NCBI RefSeq assembly: GCF_000420745.1
Contig: NZ_ATVN01000017.1
Coordinates: 1-64,000, forward strand
Direction: 5' to 3'
DNA length: 64,000 bases
Origin: Pseudorhodobacter ferrugineus DSM 5888
GTDB lineage: Bacteria > Pseudomonadota > Alphaproteobacteria > Rhodobacterales > Rhodobacteraceae
A model generated the notes under the pieces. That model worked only from the letters and a program-made list of their open reading frames with translations, ran no database searches and had not been told where the DNA came from. Positions within the stretch are counted from its first letter, which is position 1; each line of letters opens with the position of its first letter. This document shows, piece after piece, positions 14,405 to 21,654 of this stretch. A program made the position numbers and the translations under genes.

Positions 14405-15485
14405 ACGTAAAAAGCTCGAAGCCCCTGACCCGAACGCATTGGCGGAAATGGAGGCAGGTTTCGCGGCGAAACCTATCCCTGACCGGCTGGGCCTGTCCTC
14501 GGCCCCCATCACGCAGGTCGCGGGTGATGCCGCCCGCGCCGCGACCCCGCTGGACACCGAAACCCGCATCACGATGGCCAAGGATGGCCGCGATGCAAGC
14601 GCTTGGCGCAAGGCGTTAGAGGAGGGTCGGGTGCTTTTGGACCTGCCCTTGGATGCGATCGACATGTCGCACCTGATCCGCGACCGCATGGTCGTGAGCC
14701 GAGAAGAGTTGGACGAACTCAAATCCTCGATCCGCAGCAATGGCATGCGCGCCCCGATTGAGGTCGCAGACCTTGGGGCAGGGCGGTACGGCCTGATTTC
14801 GGGTTGGCGGCGGATGACGGTTCTGGGCGAACTTTCTGCCGAAGACGGGGCAGCCTTTTCGACCACCAAGGCGCTTTTGCGTAGCCCCGATCAGATGGGC
14901 GCTGTCTATACCGCGATGGTCGAAGAAAACGAATTGCGCGCCCAGCTTACCCCTTATGAACGCGGCCGCATTGCTGTGGTTTCTGCCGATCAGGGTGCGT
15001 TCAGCTCTGCCGACCACGCGATTGACACGATTTTTGCGGCGGCGTCTAAATCCAAGCGTTCCAAAATCCGCAGCTTTGCCCAGATCCATGAAGAGCTTGG
15101 CGATATGCTGAAACACCCGACCGAGATGTCTGAACGCAACGGTTTGCGCCTTGCCCATGCTTTGCGTCAGGGCATGGTGTCAGACATCCGCACCGCCTTG
15201 ATCCGCGATCAGGGCAGGGGGCCTGCCGCCGAATGGGCACTGATCGAACCCTTTGTCGCCGCGGCCGAGGCGATGGAGCGGGAACCTGAACGCGGGGGCC
15301 GCCCCAAAGCGCCGAAATTTGCCTATTCCGCAGCCAAGCCAAGGCCGCTTGCCAATGGCGTGACGATGGAAATGCTGCGCCATGAAGACGGGTTTTCGGT
15401 GCGTCTGCGCGGCCCCCATGTTGATCGAGAACTGGCCGATCTGATGATGGATGAATTGAACCGCTGGCTGGGTAAGCTGCCCTAG
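14397..15485 (+). CDS. parB: Partition protein ParB
   Basis: 362 residues from the ATG at 14397 (MAKRKKLEAPD), preceded by AAGGAAA; ATGs at 14391 and 14352 are alternatives. A ParB/Spo0J N-terminal nuclease-like domain follows at ~80-170 (DLPLDAIDMSHLIRDRM, IRSNGMRAPIEVADL, GLISGWRRMTVLGEL, VEENELRAQLTPYERGR) and a helix-turn-helix region at ~180-230. The C-terminal part (LANGVTMEMLRHEDGFSVRL) has a strand-helix appearance. ParB binds the centromere, nucleates spreading and stimulates ParA. The GERR/CTP-binding motif of chromosomal ParB is represented by SGWRRM, a plasmid-type variant. parS-like site 3 lies within its first 80 bp. Confidence 0.9.
   Translation: MAKRKKLEAPDPNALAEMEAGFAAKPIPDRLGLSSAPITQVAGDAARAATPLDTETRITMAKDGRDASAWRKALEEGRVLLDLPLDAIDMSHLIRDRMVVSREELDELKSSIRSNGMRAPIEVADLGAGRYGLISGWRRMTVLGELSAEDGAAFSTTKALLRSPDQMGAVYTAMVEENELRAQLTPYERGRIAVVSADQGAFSSADHAIDTIFAAASKSKRSKIRSFAQIHEELGDMLKHPTEMSERNGLRLAHALRQGMVSDIRTALIRDQGRGPAAEWALIEPFVAAAEAMEREPERGGRPKAPKFAYSAAKPRPLANGVTMEMLRHEDGFSVRLRGPHVDRELADLMMDELNRWLGKLP
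14456..14474. promoter_or_regulatory. parS-like site 3 (inside parB)
   Basis: AGGTTTCGCGGCGAAACCT, a perfect palindrome with 9-bp arms, the reverse complement of site 1. It falls in the parB reading frame (GFAAKP). Confidence 0.78.
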
Positions 15486-15502
15486 GGTTTCGCCGCGAAA
15501 CC
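15486..15502. promoter_or_regulatory. parS-like site 4 (after parB stop)
   Basis: GGTTTCGCCGCGAAACC directly overlapping the end of parB, in the 21-bp gap before the converging integrase gene. Confidence 0.78.
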
Positions 15503-15506
15503 GGAG

Positions 15507-16550
15507 TTAGCCCAGCAAATCGGTCGCGGGGTTATCCTCGATTTCTACATCGGCATAGTATTTTTGGGCTTGTATCGCCGAGCGGTGGAGCGACAGTTTC
15601 ATCGCCGCTGCCAGCGGTGCGCCATCCAGTGCGGCCTGCGTCAAAAACCCCGCGCGCAGCCCGTGCGGGGTGGCATAATCCACCGGCAGGTCCGCCAACA
15701 CCAAACGATGCCGCAAAATCACGCGGATCGCATCGGGGGCCAGACGGCGGGGCAGGGCGCGGTCGGATTTGGATACGGGACGAAACAGCGGCCCATCGGT
15801 GATGCCTGCCCCAATAATCCATCCCATAACCGCCCGTGCCGCGCGCCCTTTTAGCGGCAATTTCGGTGCATCATCGCGCTTGGTGGTTTTGGTTTCTAAC
15901 AGGCGGACCCAAAGCAGGCCTTTCGCGGCGAAATCCTTTGTCCCGATATCGTCACGGTAAAGCGCCGTAACCTCGCTGCGCCGCCGCCCGCCAGACCCGA
16001 AAGCCAGCATCAAAACCGCGCGGTCGCGCAGGCCGCGCAAGCTGTCGTCACAGGTCGCCACCAGCTTTTCCAACACCTCGCGGGTGATAGGGCGGGGCGA
16101 TTTCGGCACGCGGGGTTTGGCATTGGCGCGCCGCGCTTTGACCCGTGCTTGGGCAACCAAAGGCGCCGCAAAGGGCGAGGCGAGGTTTTTCATCCGGTGA
16201 AAGGCCCGCCAGCTTGCGATCTTGCGGTCCAAGGTTGCGGGGGCAGGGCAGGCCAGCGTGCGGCGCAGGCCAAGGGTTATTAACCGGCTTGCGGCATCAT
16301 GGGCCGATGTGCCGAACCTGTCTGTCAGATCAATCGCGTGGTCCAGCACAAAGCGCAGGGCGACGCGTTCATCTTCGGGCCAGTGCAATGGCTGGTCAAA
16401 CACTGCGGCCTTCCACGCGGCAATATAGGCCAAGTCGCGTTCCCAAGCGCGCAAAGTGTTGTCTGGCGTACCCCGCCGATAAAGGTCACTTAGCGCGGCT
16501 TCATCCTCTGGGGTTAGGGCAAAGGAAAGGGGTAGGGCAGGGGATTTCAT
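15507..16550 (-). CDS. Tyrosine recombinase (plasmid-type site-specific integrase)
   Basis: A 347-residue phage-integrase-family recombinase. A core-binding N-terminal SAM-like domain (~15-130) precedes the catalytic domain, with Arg in GGRRRSEV (~189-193), HGLR (His296, Arg299), a second His in LHRS (~322) and Tyr nucleophile in QKYYAD (~331). All five catalytic positions are present, so it should be active. Converging on parB, it is likely the replicon's own dimer-resolution or integration enzyme. Two inverted repeats directly upstream are candidate core sites. A degenerate parS-like core (TTTCGCGGCGAAA) lies inside the gene at 15921-15933. Confidence 0.9.
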   Translation of the reverse strand: MKSPALPLSFALTPEDEAALSDLYRRGTPDNTLRAWERDLAYIAAWKAAVFDQPLHWPEDERVALRFVLDHAIDLTDRFGTSAHDAASRLITLGLRRTLACPAPATLDRKIASWRAFHRMKNLASPFAAPLVAQARVKARRANAKPRVPKSPRPITREVLEKLVATCDDSLRGLRDRAVLMLAFGSGGRRRSEVTALYRDDIGTKDFAAKGLLWVRLLETKTTKRDDAPKLPLKGRAARAVMGWIIGAGITDGPLFRPVSKSDRALPRRLAPDAIRVILRHRLVLADLPVDYATPHGLRAGFLTQAALDGAPLAAAMKLSLHRSAIQAQKYYADVEIEDNPATDLLG

Positions 16551-16608
16551 GGCGATTCCAGCGTATTTTCAAGACCATGTTGCCTGCAATGAGCGCATGA
16601 AACAAGAG

Positions 16609-16633
16609 TCACGATAAGGCGGACTTATCGTGA
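16609..16633. repeat. Inverted repeat 1 upstream of the integrase (dif-like)
   Basis: TCACGATAAG and its exact complement flank 5 bp (GCGGA). Read with shorter arms the centre is ATAA-N7-TTAT, reminiscent of Xer dif and other tyrosine recombinase core sites. It lies 59 bp upstream of the integrase start. Confidence 0.55.
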
Positions 16634-16665
16634 GTAAAGGAGCGCAAGACAATGCGCTTCAGTAA

Positions 16666-16691
16666 TCCGCAAATATAAGAAAATTTGCGGA
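16666..16691. repeat. Inverted repeat 2 upstream of the integrase (loxP-like layout)
   Basis: TCCGCAAAT and its exact complement flank an 8-bp AT-rich centre. Arms of this size around a 6-8 bp spacer are the usual tyrosine recombinase core arrangement. It could equally be an operator for the integrase. Confidence 0.5.
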
Positions 16692-17024
16692 CAAACGTGC
16701 CAAAATCTTTGTATATATGCAAATTCCAAACATAGCTTCTGCAAGGATATACTGATGTTTGGCCGCTGATGATTACCCTCTGTTTTTCAGCAAGGTCTTT
16801 ATTGGGTCGGGTGATGCGTGGGAAAGGCTGGGGTCGTGGTGATCATCTTGTCCGGTCGGGTTGTCCGAATGTTCAGCACAGCCGTACCAAATGGCCCCGT
16901 CAGTTTAAAACCAGCCTGGGCAGGGCGGTCTGTGGCGTTCAGGCGCACACGGGGAAAGCGTTAAGTGTTGCTACAACAGTCAAAACCGTGGTTTTTATGA
17001 TTAGTTCGGGGCTTTTGAGGGGTT
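16692..17024. other. Intergenic, nothing recognised
   Basis: About 330 bp between the recombinase upstream repeats and the DUF454 gene. The first part is AT-rich. Short frames are present but none looks coding. Confidence 0.5.
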
Positions 17025-17384
17025 TTATTTGGCCGAACCGGGCCGGCTGAGCACGAAGGTCGCAGCGGCCGCAATGGCCGCCACCTGAACCAGTTTTGCC
17101 GCAAAAGGCATGGCGGAGAACAGGCCAAACGCCAGCGCCGCGGCCATCATCGTCACAGCCAGCACTTTGTAGCGCGCAGAGATAGCGCCTGATACCCGCC
17201 AGTCGCGAATGGCAGGACCGAAAAGACGGCTTTGTTCCAACCTTGTCTGCAAGACTGGGCTGCTTTTCCCAAAGGCGAAAGCCGCGAGGATGACGAAAGG
17301 CGTGGTCGGCAAAAGCGGCAAAATAACGCCCGCTGCGCCGAGTAATAACGCCACAGCCCCGACCAGAAACCACAAGACCCGCAT
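17025..17384 (-). CDS. DUF454 (YbaN-like) small membrane protein
   Basis: 119 residues from the ATG at 17384 (MRVLWFLVGAVALLLGAAGV). Two closely spaced N-terminal helices surround the conserved LPLLPTTPFVILAAFAFGKSSP, a helix-break segment with RDWRVSGAISARYK follows, and two C-terminal helices close the chain. This is the inner-membrane DUF454 family seen next to denitrification and heme genes. The open frame continues upstream to 17540, but those residues overlap the upstream intergenic DNA and are not family-like. Function is unknown. It sits with nnrU and nnrS in the same orientation. Confidence 0.8.
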   Translation of the reverse strand: MRVLWFLVGAVALLLGAAGVILPLLPTTPFVILAAFAFGKSSPVLQTRLEQSRLFGPAIRDWRVSGAISARYKVLAVTMMAAALAFGLFSAMPFAAKLVQVAAIAAAATFVLSRPGSAK

Positions 17385-17532
17385 CGGGCTGTTTTTGATG
17401 TCCCATTTCGTCAAGAATAGCCCTTTCAATGCGTGTGCACCCGTTCTATGGCGGGTCTGTCCGACACGCAAGAAAAGCCATAACGATGCAGCGGTGGCGG
17501 AACGGATGTTGATTTTGACACCGAAAACGGCG

Positions 17533-18192
17533 TTAGCCAAAGGGGTAAACGCCGAATAAAGCCGGATGTGCCCAGATCAAAACGATATAAATTGCAGCCC
17601 CAATAGCTGTGCGCATTATGGCGTTGGTTGAAAGTCGGGGGCGGGGCCAAGGGGTGGTCTGCGCACGCATCGTGACCCACGCCGCCCCCATATTGCGCTT
17701 GCGGCGTCGATCAATCATCACGATCCCCAATAGCGCAAACAGGCAAAAACTGCCAAACATCAACACATGAGCCAGATCGCCGTTTGGGACAATATGTACA
17801 CCTGCCCAAAGGGCCAAAACCACCAAAAGCGGATGTCGCATCCAACCGATGAGCCCCGGTTGTGCGGGATTAAATTCAGCGTTCCGCGCGCCCCCAAAGG
17901 AAAACGGGTTTGGCCTGCCCAGCGTAAGGGCGGCGATCAAACAGACCAACGCCATACCGACTTGTGGCACCCATAATTGCCACGGCGCCCACGCCCACAG
18001 CGCGATATAGGGTGCGCGCCCGGCAGCGATGATCAACCAACCCAATGCGGCAATCGACAGCGCCGAATAAAGCATCAAAAACATCGGCATGCCAATCCGC
18101 AGCTCTATCGGTTGGCGCATCGCAGGCCGCAGCGGAATGGAATGCGTGGCAAGAAAGGCCACCGCTGCAAGGATATACTCTGACCAGCCCAT
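17533..18192 (-). CDS. nnrU: NnrU family membrane protein
   Basis: A 219-residue, six-helix integral membrane protein of the NnrU/MISS family (isoprenylcysteine methyltransferase-like fold). Visible marks are LATHSIPLRP at the N-terminus, the conserved GWMRHPLLVVLALWAGVHIV segment, and FALLGIVMIDRRRKR before the terminal helices. NnrU genes accompany NO and nitrite metabolism in Rhodobacter and Paracoccus; the exact reaction is not established. It starts 3 bp after the nnrS stop, so the two are one operon. The stop overlaps the non-coding side of the DUF454 gene. Confidence 0.85.
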   Translation of the reverse strand: MGWSEYILAAVAFLATHSIPLRPAMRQPIELRIGMPMFLMLYSALSIAALGWLIIAAGRAPYIALWAWAPWQLWVPQVGMALVCLIAALTLGRPNPFSFGGARNAEFNPAQPGLIGWMRHPLLVVLALWAGVHIVPNGDLAHVLMFGSFCLFALLGIVMIDRRRKRNMGAAWVTMRAQTTPWPRPRLSTNAIMRTAIGAAIYIVLIWAHPALFGVYPFG

Positions 18193-18195
18193 TGT

Positions 18196-19392
18196 TTAAC
18201 CTTTGGCCCGAGGGCGCAGCAATGCCGGACCGTAAATGACCGACAGGCCCAAAAAGCCAAGGCACCACAGCCCCCCCGCCAAATCATAAAAGCCCGATGC
18301 CTGCGCCGGAAAAACCCCCGCCAGAAACCGCGCCACAACAGAACCAAGAATGGCGGCATAAATCAGCAGCGTGCCTTTGCCTGCCGTAAGGGCTTGTCCG
18401 GTATGGCCCAAAGTGGCGCGTGTCATCACCGCAACGGTCATGGTGCCAATCGCGCCGGCCATCCAAAGATGCTGGGCTGCAATTGTGCCAAATTGGTCGG
18501 GCCACAGGATCGCCACGCCAATCGCCAGCGCGCCCAAAGGGACAAAGCTGTAGGCCAGATGCAAGATCCAAACCAACGGTTCGCGCCGCGCATGCCAGCC
18601 GCGCCACCGCCACAGCCGTACCGCTTGTAAACCGGCACATAAAATCAGCAGCAAACCTGTCGCAGGCAGGGCCGGAGCCACAACCCACAGCCCAATCGCT
18701 ACGAGCGTGACAAGCACTGCGGCCTTGTCCACGGCCCCCATCGGCGCGGGGCGCGCGGGCAATTGCGCCTTAACCAGCCAGTTGCGGGTAAAAGAGGGTA
18801 CGATCCGCCCGCCGATCAGCACGATCAACATGAGTCCAGCGCCCAAACCAATTCTCAGCCCGGCCCCCGATGCCGCATAAATCCCCTGCGCGGCCTCCCA
18901 ATGAAACACCGCATTGCCAAGGATCAAGACTGACAGGATGGCCAGAACCACCAAGTTTTTCCAATTGCGCCCCAAGATGATTTCGCGCGCAAGATAGCCC
19001 CAGAGTGTGACCATCGCCGCAAGGTCCAAAATGGCAATCACCATAGGCGGCCACCCTGCCGAAAACATCACAGCCCCCCGGCCCATCAGCCAAAGCCCGA
19101 CCAGCCCGGCCAAGGGCCAGCCAACAACGGGCAACCGCCCTGACCAATTCGGCACAGCCGTCAGCAAGAACCCCCCGACAACGGCCGACACATAGCCAAA
19201 CAAAAATTCATGCGCGTGCCAGGATACAGGGTCAAAGGCCGTTGGCAGCGTCAGGCCACCCGCCAGCATCGGCACCCAAAGCACCATTGCCACAAAGGCC
19301 CAGAGGGCCGCGCCCAGAAAGAACGGGCGAAACCCGTAAGTTAAAATTGCGGGGCCGCGCCATGCGCGCATTTGCTCAGCTGTCGTGGTCAT
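18196..19392 (-). CDS. nnrS: NnrS family heme/copper membrane protein
   Basis: 398 residues with about 12 membrane helices. N-terminal LTYGFRPFFLGAALWA, SWHAHEFLFGYVSAVVGGFL (His pair) and NWSGRLPV match NnrS; a later HLWMAGAIGTMTVAVMTRAT also fits, with His residues likely binding heme. NnrS is known to relieve nitrosative stress by protecting against NO-derived dinitrosyl iron complexes, rather than turning over nitrite itself. It heads an nnrS-nnrU operon near the nir-nor genes. I found no full NNR box upstream in the 348-bp gap. Confidence 0.9.
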   Translation of the reverse strand: MTTTAEQMRAWRGPAILTYGFRPFFLGAALWAFVAMVLWVPMLAGGLTLPTAFDPVSWHAHEFLFGYVSAVVGGFLLTAVPNWSGRLPVVGWPLAGLVGLWLMGRGAVMFSAGWPPMVIAILDLAAMVTLWGYLAREIILGRNWKNLVVLAILSVLILGNAVFHWEAAQGIYAASGAGLRIGLGAGLMLIVLIGGRIVPSFTRNWLVKAQLPARPAPMGAVDKAAVLVTLVAIGLWVVAPALPATGLLLILCAGLQAVRLWRWRGWHARREPLVWILHLAYSFVPLGALAIGVAILWPDQFGTIAAQHLWMAGAIGTMTVAVMTRATLGHTGQALTAGKGTLLIYAAILGSVVARFLAGVFPAQASGFYDLAGGLWCLGFLGLSVIYGPALLRPRAKG

Positions 19393-19734
19393 AGGGCCTC
19401 TAAGGATGCTTTTGCGGGTGTGTTCGAGTTTTGTTGATACTGGCGTCGGTCAGGGTCGCGCCCAGTCCTACTGCCCTTCACGATCCACCGGATCATGCCC
19501 CGCAGGGCCAAGGATATGGGCGGTTTGGGGGTCAGTGTCCTTGCCATTTTGGCGCTCTGCGACAATTTTCATTGCATCGAAATCTAAACCTGTTAATTGG
19601 TATTGTAAATACCTATTTAAGGGATGAGACCGCACGCAAGCCTGACCTTTTTACAGATTTTGGATTGCGGATGTTGTGCTTAACCCTAGCCCTGTAAAAA
19701 ATGAATAATTTTCACCAAGATCAAACCACAGGAT
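19393..19734. other. Divergent intergenic region nnrS/HTHP
   Basis: About 340 bp containing the promoters of nnrS and of the HTHP gene. AT-rich DNA around 19590-19640 is a plausible promoter zone. TTCACCAAGATCAA at 19711-19724 resembles half an FNR site but is too close to the HTHP start to be a safe activator site. No gene is evident. Confidence 0.5.
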
Positions 19735-19740
19735 ATGATC

Positions 19741-19974
19741 ATGACAAGCTGGCTTCCGACTTTGATCACCAAGACGCCCGAAGAGGGTTATAACCTTGCT
19801 GTAAAGCTGTCGCGCATGGCGATAAAGCTGACCCAGCCCGATGCCGTGGCGCGCGACCGTATGCGCCCTGAATATGCCGACGATGCCGCCGCCCTGATCG
19901 CTGTAAGCCAGGTCGTCGCTACCCATTTCGCCACCGTGGCCGCAGCAAATGACCATTGGAAACATGTGTCATGA
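19741..19974 (+). CDS. Hexameric tyrosine-coordinated heme protein (HTHP)
   Basis: A 77-residue protein (from the ATG at 19741) that matches HTHP, characterised from Silicibacter (Ruegeria) pomeroyi. Features are the N-terminal SWLPTLITKTPEEGYNLAVK, the heme-ligand tyrosine at position 45 (RPEYADDAA), and VVATHFATVAAANDHWK at the C-terminus. Choosing M at 19741 puts the tyrosine at 45, as in the known protein; an in-frame ATG two codons upstream is less well spaced from AGGA. HTHP has peroxidase and catalase activity in vitro. It overlaps the next gene by ATGA, so they are translationally coupled. Its place beside nnrS and nir genes suggests a role with NO or peroxide. Confidence 0.88.
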   Translation: MTSWLPTLITKTPEEGYNLAVKLSRMAIKLTQPDAVARDRMRPEYADDAAALIAVSQVVATHFATVAAANDHWKHVS

Positions 19975-20228
19975 CGCCGGTTGAACTTGGCGAAAACGGC
20001 TTTGTGGTTGCCGCCGAAAGTATCGCTGACGCATTCGGACTTGCGGCATCGGCTGTTCAAGGTTTGATGCAGTCCAATGCGATCACGTCGCGCTGTGAAA
20101 AGGGTGTGGGCGAGGATGAAGGGCGTTGGCGGTTGACGTTTTATTACAACAACCGCGCCTTTCGCCTGACGGTTGACGGTGCGTCGCAGATCGTTGGCCA
20201 AGCGCGGTTTGACGTTGCCCGCCGCTAA
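19971..20228 (+). CDS. DUF6522 family protein
   Basis: 85 residues, starting at the ATG that overlaps the HTHP stop. The N-terminal half is a small helical domain with a winged-helix look (ESIADAFGLAASAVQGLMQ), followed by GRWRLTFYYNNRAFRLTVDG, two beta strands typical of this family. No heme or metal motif is evident. The tight HTHP-DUF6522 coupling suggests a shared function, perhaps as regulator or assembly partner. I can say no more from sequence. The family number is from memory. Confidence 0.7.
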   Translation: MTPVELGENGFVVAAESIADAFGLAASAVQGLMQSNAITSRCEKGVGEDEGRWRLTFYYNNRAFRLTVDGASQIVGQARFDVARR

Positions 20229-20395
20229 ACAGCCCCCCCGCAGGGCTATGCGTTTCGCGCCGCGTTGACCGCCTTCGCGGCCTTAAGCGTGGTTGTGGCG
20301 CCGACTGGCATACATGACGCCAAAGTGACAGGACAGTAACATCACGTCATCGGGGCAGACTTTTCATGCCTGTTTCCTTGCGATAGACAGTCGCG
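20229..20395. other. Intergenic before pqi operon
   Basis: Contains the end of the HTHP unit and the start of the pqiA promoter region. I do not see a strong terminator or a known operator. Confidence 0.4.
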
Positions 20396-21052
20396 ATGAC
20401 CAAACAAGACCGTCTTAAACACGCTGCCCCCTTTGCTGATCTTCGGGATTTGGTGGCGTGCCCTGTGTGTGACACACTGGCCCGACTTTCGTCGGTGCCG
20501 CTGGGGGGGCAAGGCCGGTGCAAGCGGTGCCACCATGTTTTGGCCATGCCGCGCAGCAATGCCATGACGCGGATCGTGATGTTGGCGGTGACGGGTGCGA
20601 TCCTTATGGTTGGTGCCGTCAGCTTTCCCTTTCTGACGATTGAAACCCATGGTTTGCGCCAACAAGCATCGGTGCTGGATACAATTTTGGCCTATTCAGA
20701 TGGGCTTATGGTGCCGCTTTCGCTGGCAATGGCGGCGCTTATCGTGGTCCTGCCGTTAATGCGCCTTGTGGCCATTTTGTACACGGTTGCGCCGATGGCA
20801 TTGGGGCATCACCCGATCCGCGGGGCCACGCAGGCGTTTCGATTGGCCGAAACCCTAAAGCCTTGGGCAATGGCCGAAGTGTTTATCGTCGGGGTCGCGG
20901 TCGCGCTTGTCAAAGTTGGCGGACTGGCAACCCTGACAATAGGCCCTGCCTTTTGGGCTTTTGCGGCCCTCGTTCTTATCACTGTTGTTAACGACAACCT
21001 CATGAGTAGCTTGATCATATGGAAAACGCTGGAAGCGCGCGGCAGTATCTGA
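20396..21052 (+). CDS. pqiA: PqiA-like inner-membrane protein, first half
   Basis: 218 residues: a zinc-ribbon-like start (CPVCDTLARLS, then CKRCH) followed by four membrane helices (about 60-80, 100-125, 130-150 and 170-200). This is one half of the PqiA/YebS (LetA) fold, which in E. coli is a single protein with two such halves. Here the two halves are separate genes overlapping by 34 bp. PqiA works with the MCE protein PqiB to carry lipids between membranes. The ATG at 20396 is preceded by only a weak ribosome site. Confidence 0.85.
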   Translation: MTKQDRLKHAAPFADLRDLVACPVCDTLARLSSVPLGGQGRCKRCHHVLAMPRSNAMTRIVMLAVTGAILMVGAVSFPFLTIETHGLRQQASVLDTILAYSDGLMVPLSLAMAALIVVLPLMRLVAILYTVAPMALGHHPIRGATQAFRLAETLKPWAMAEVFIVGVAVALVKVGGLATLTIGPAFWAFAALVLITVVNDNLMSSLIIWKTLEARGSI

Positions 21053-21654
21053 CCGCCCGTGATGTGGGTTTGGTCAATTGCACGACATGCGGCAGGGTCA
21101 ATCCGGCTGGCGTGCCGCTATGCGTCCGCTGCGGGGCGACCCTTGCCAGCCGAGACACAAAAAGCCTGCAAAAGGTTTGGGCGTGGTGGGTTGCGGGCGT
21201 CATCGCCTTTGTGCCTGCAAATGTCTACCCGATGCTAAAGACCGCCACGCTGGGCAGCGAAAGCGAAAGCACGCTGTTGGGCGGGATATTAGAGCTGATC
21301 CATCACGGGTCTTTCGGGATTGCGGCCATTGTTTTCTTTGCCAGCATTGTTATCCCCGCCAGCAAATTTCTGGCGATTGCCTATCTTGCTTTGGGTATCG
21401 GCAAACAAAGCCGCATCACCACGCATCGTCGACACCAGATTTATGAGGTGGTCGAATTTGTCGGCCGCTGGTCCATGATCGACGTGTTTGTCGTTGCTAT
21501 TCTGACGGCCTTGGTCCAGCTGGGGTCGGCGGCGAGCATCCATCCTGGAATTGCGGCAGTCAGTTTTGCCCTTTCCGTCGCTTTTACAATGCTCTCGGCC
21601 CAAAGTTTTGATGCAAGGCTGATCTGGGACGCTGACAAGGACCACGCCATATGA
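21019..21654 (+). CDS. pqiA: PqiA-like inner-membrane protein, second half
   Basis: 211 residues with its own CxxC pairs (NCTTCGRVNPAG, then LCVRCGA) and four membrane helices. The second cytoplasmic segment holds EVVEFVGRWSMIDVFVVAIL, a hallmark of the PqiA C-terminal half. It overlaps the first pqiA by 34 bp and pqiB by 4 bp (ATGA), so the three are translationally coupled. The split form is common in alphaproteobacteria. Confidence 0.88.
   Translation: MENAGSARQYLTARDVGLVNCTTCGRVNPAGVPLCVRCGATLASRDTKSLQKVWAWWVAGVIAFVPANVYPMLKTATLGSESESTLLGGILELIHHGSFGIAAIVFFASIVIPASKFLAIAYLALGIGKQSRITTHRRHQIYEVVEFVGRWSMIDVFVVAILTALVQLGSAASIHPGIAAVSFALSVAFTMLSAQSFDARLIWDADKDHAI

Noticed and set aside
19711-19724. 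TTCACCAAGATCAA as FNR site for HTHP
   Set aside because: Only one good half-site and it sits 17 bp before the ATG, too close to serve as an activator site; might be a repressor site but unproven.
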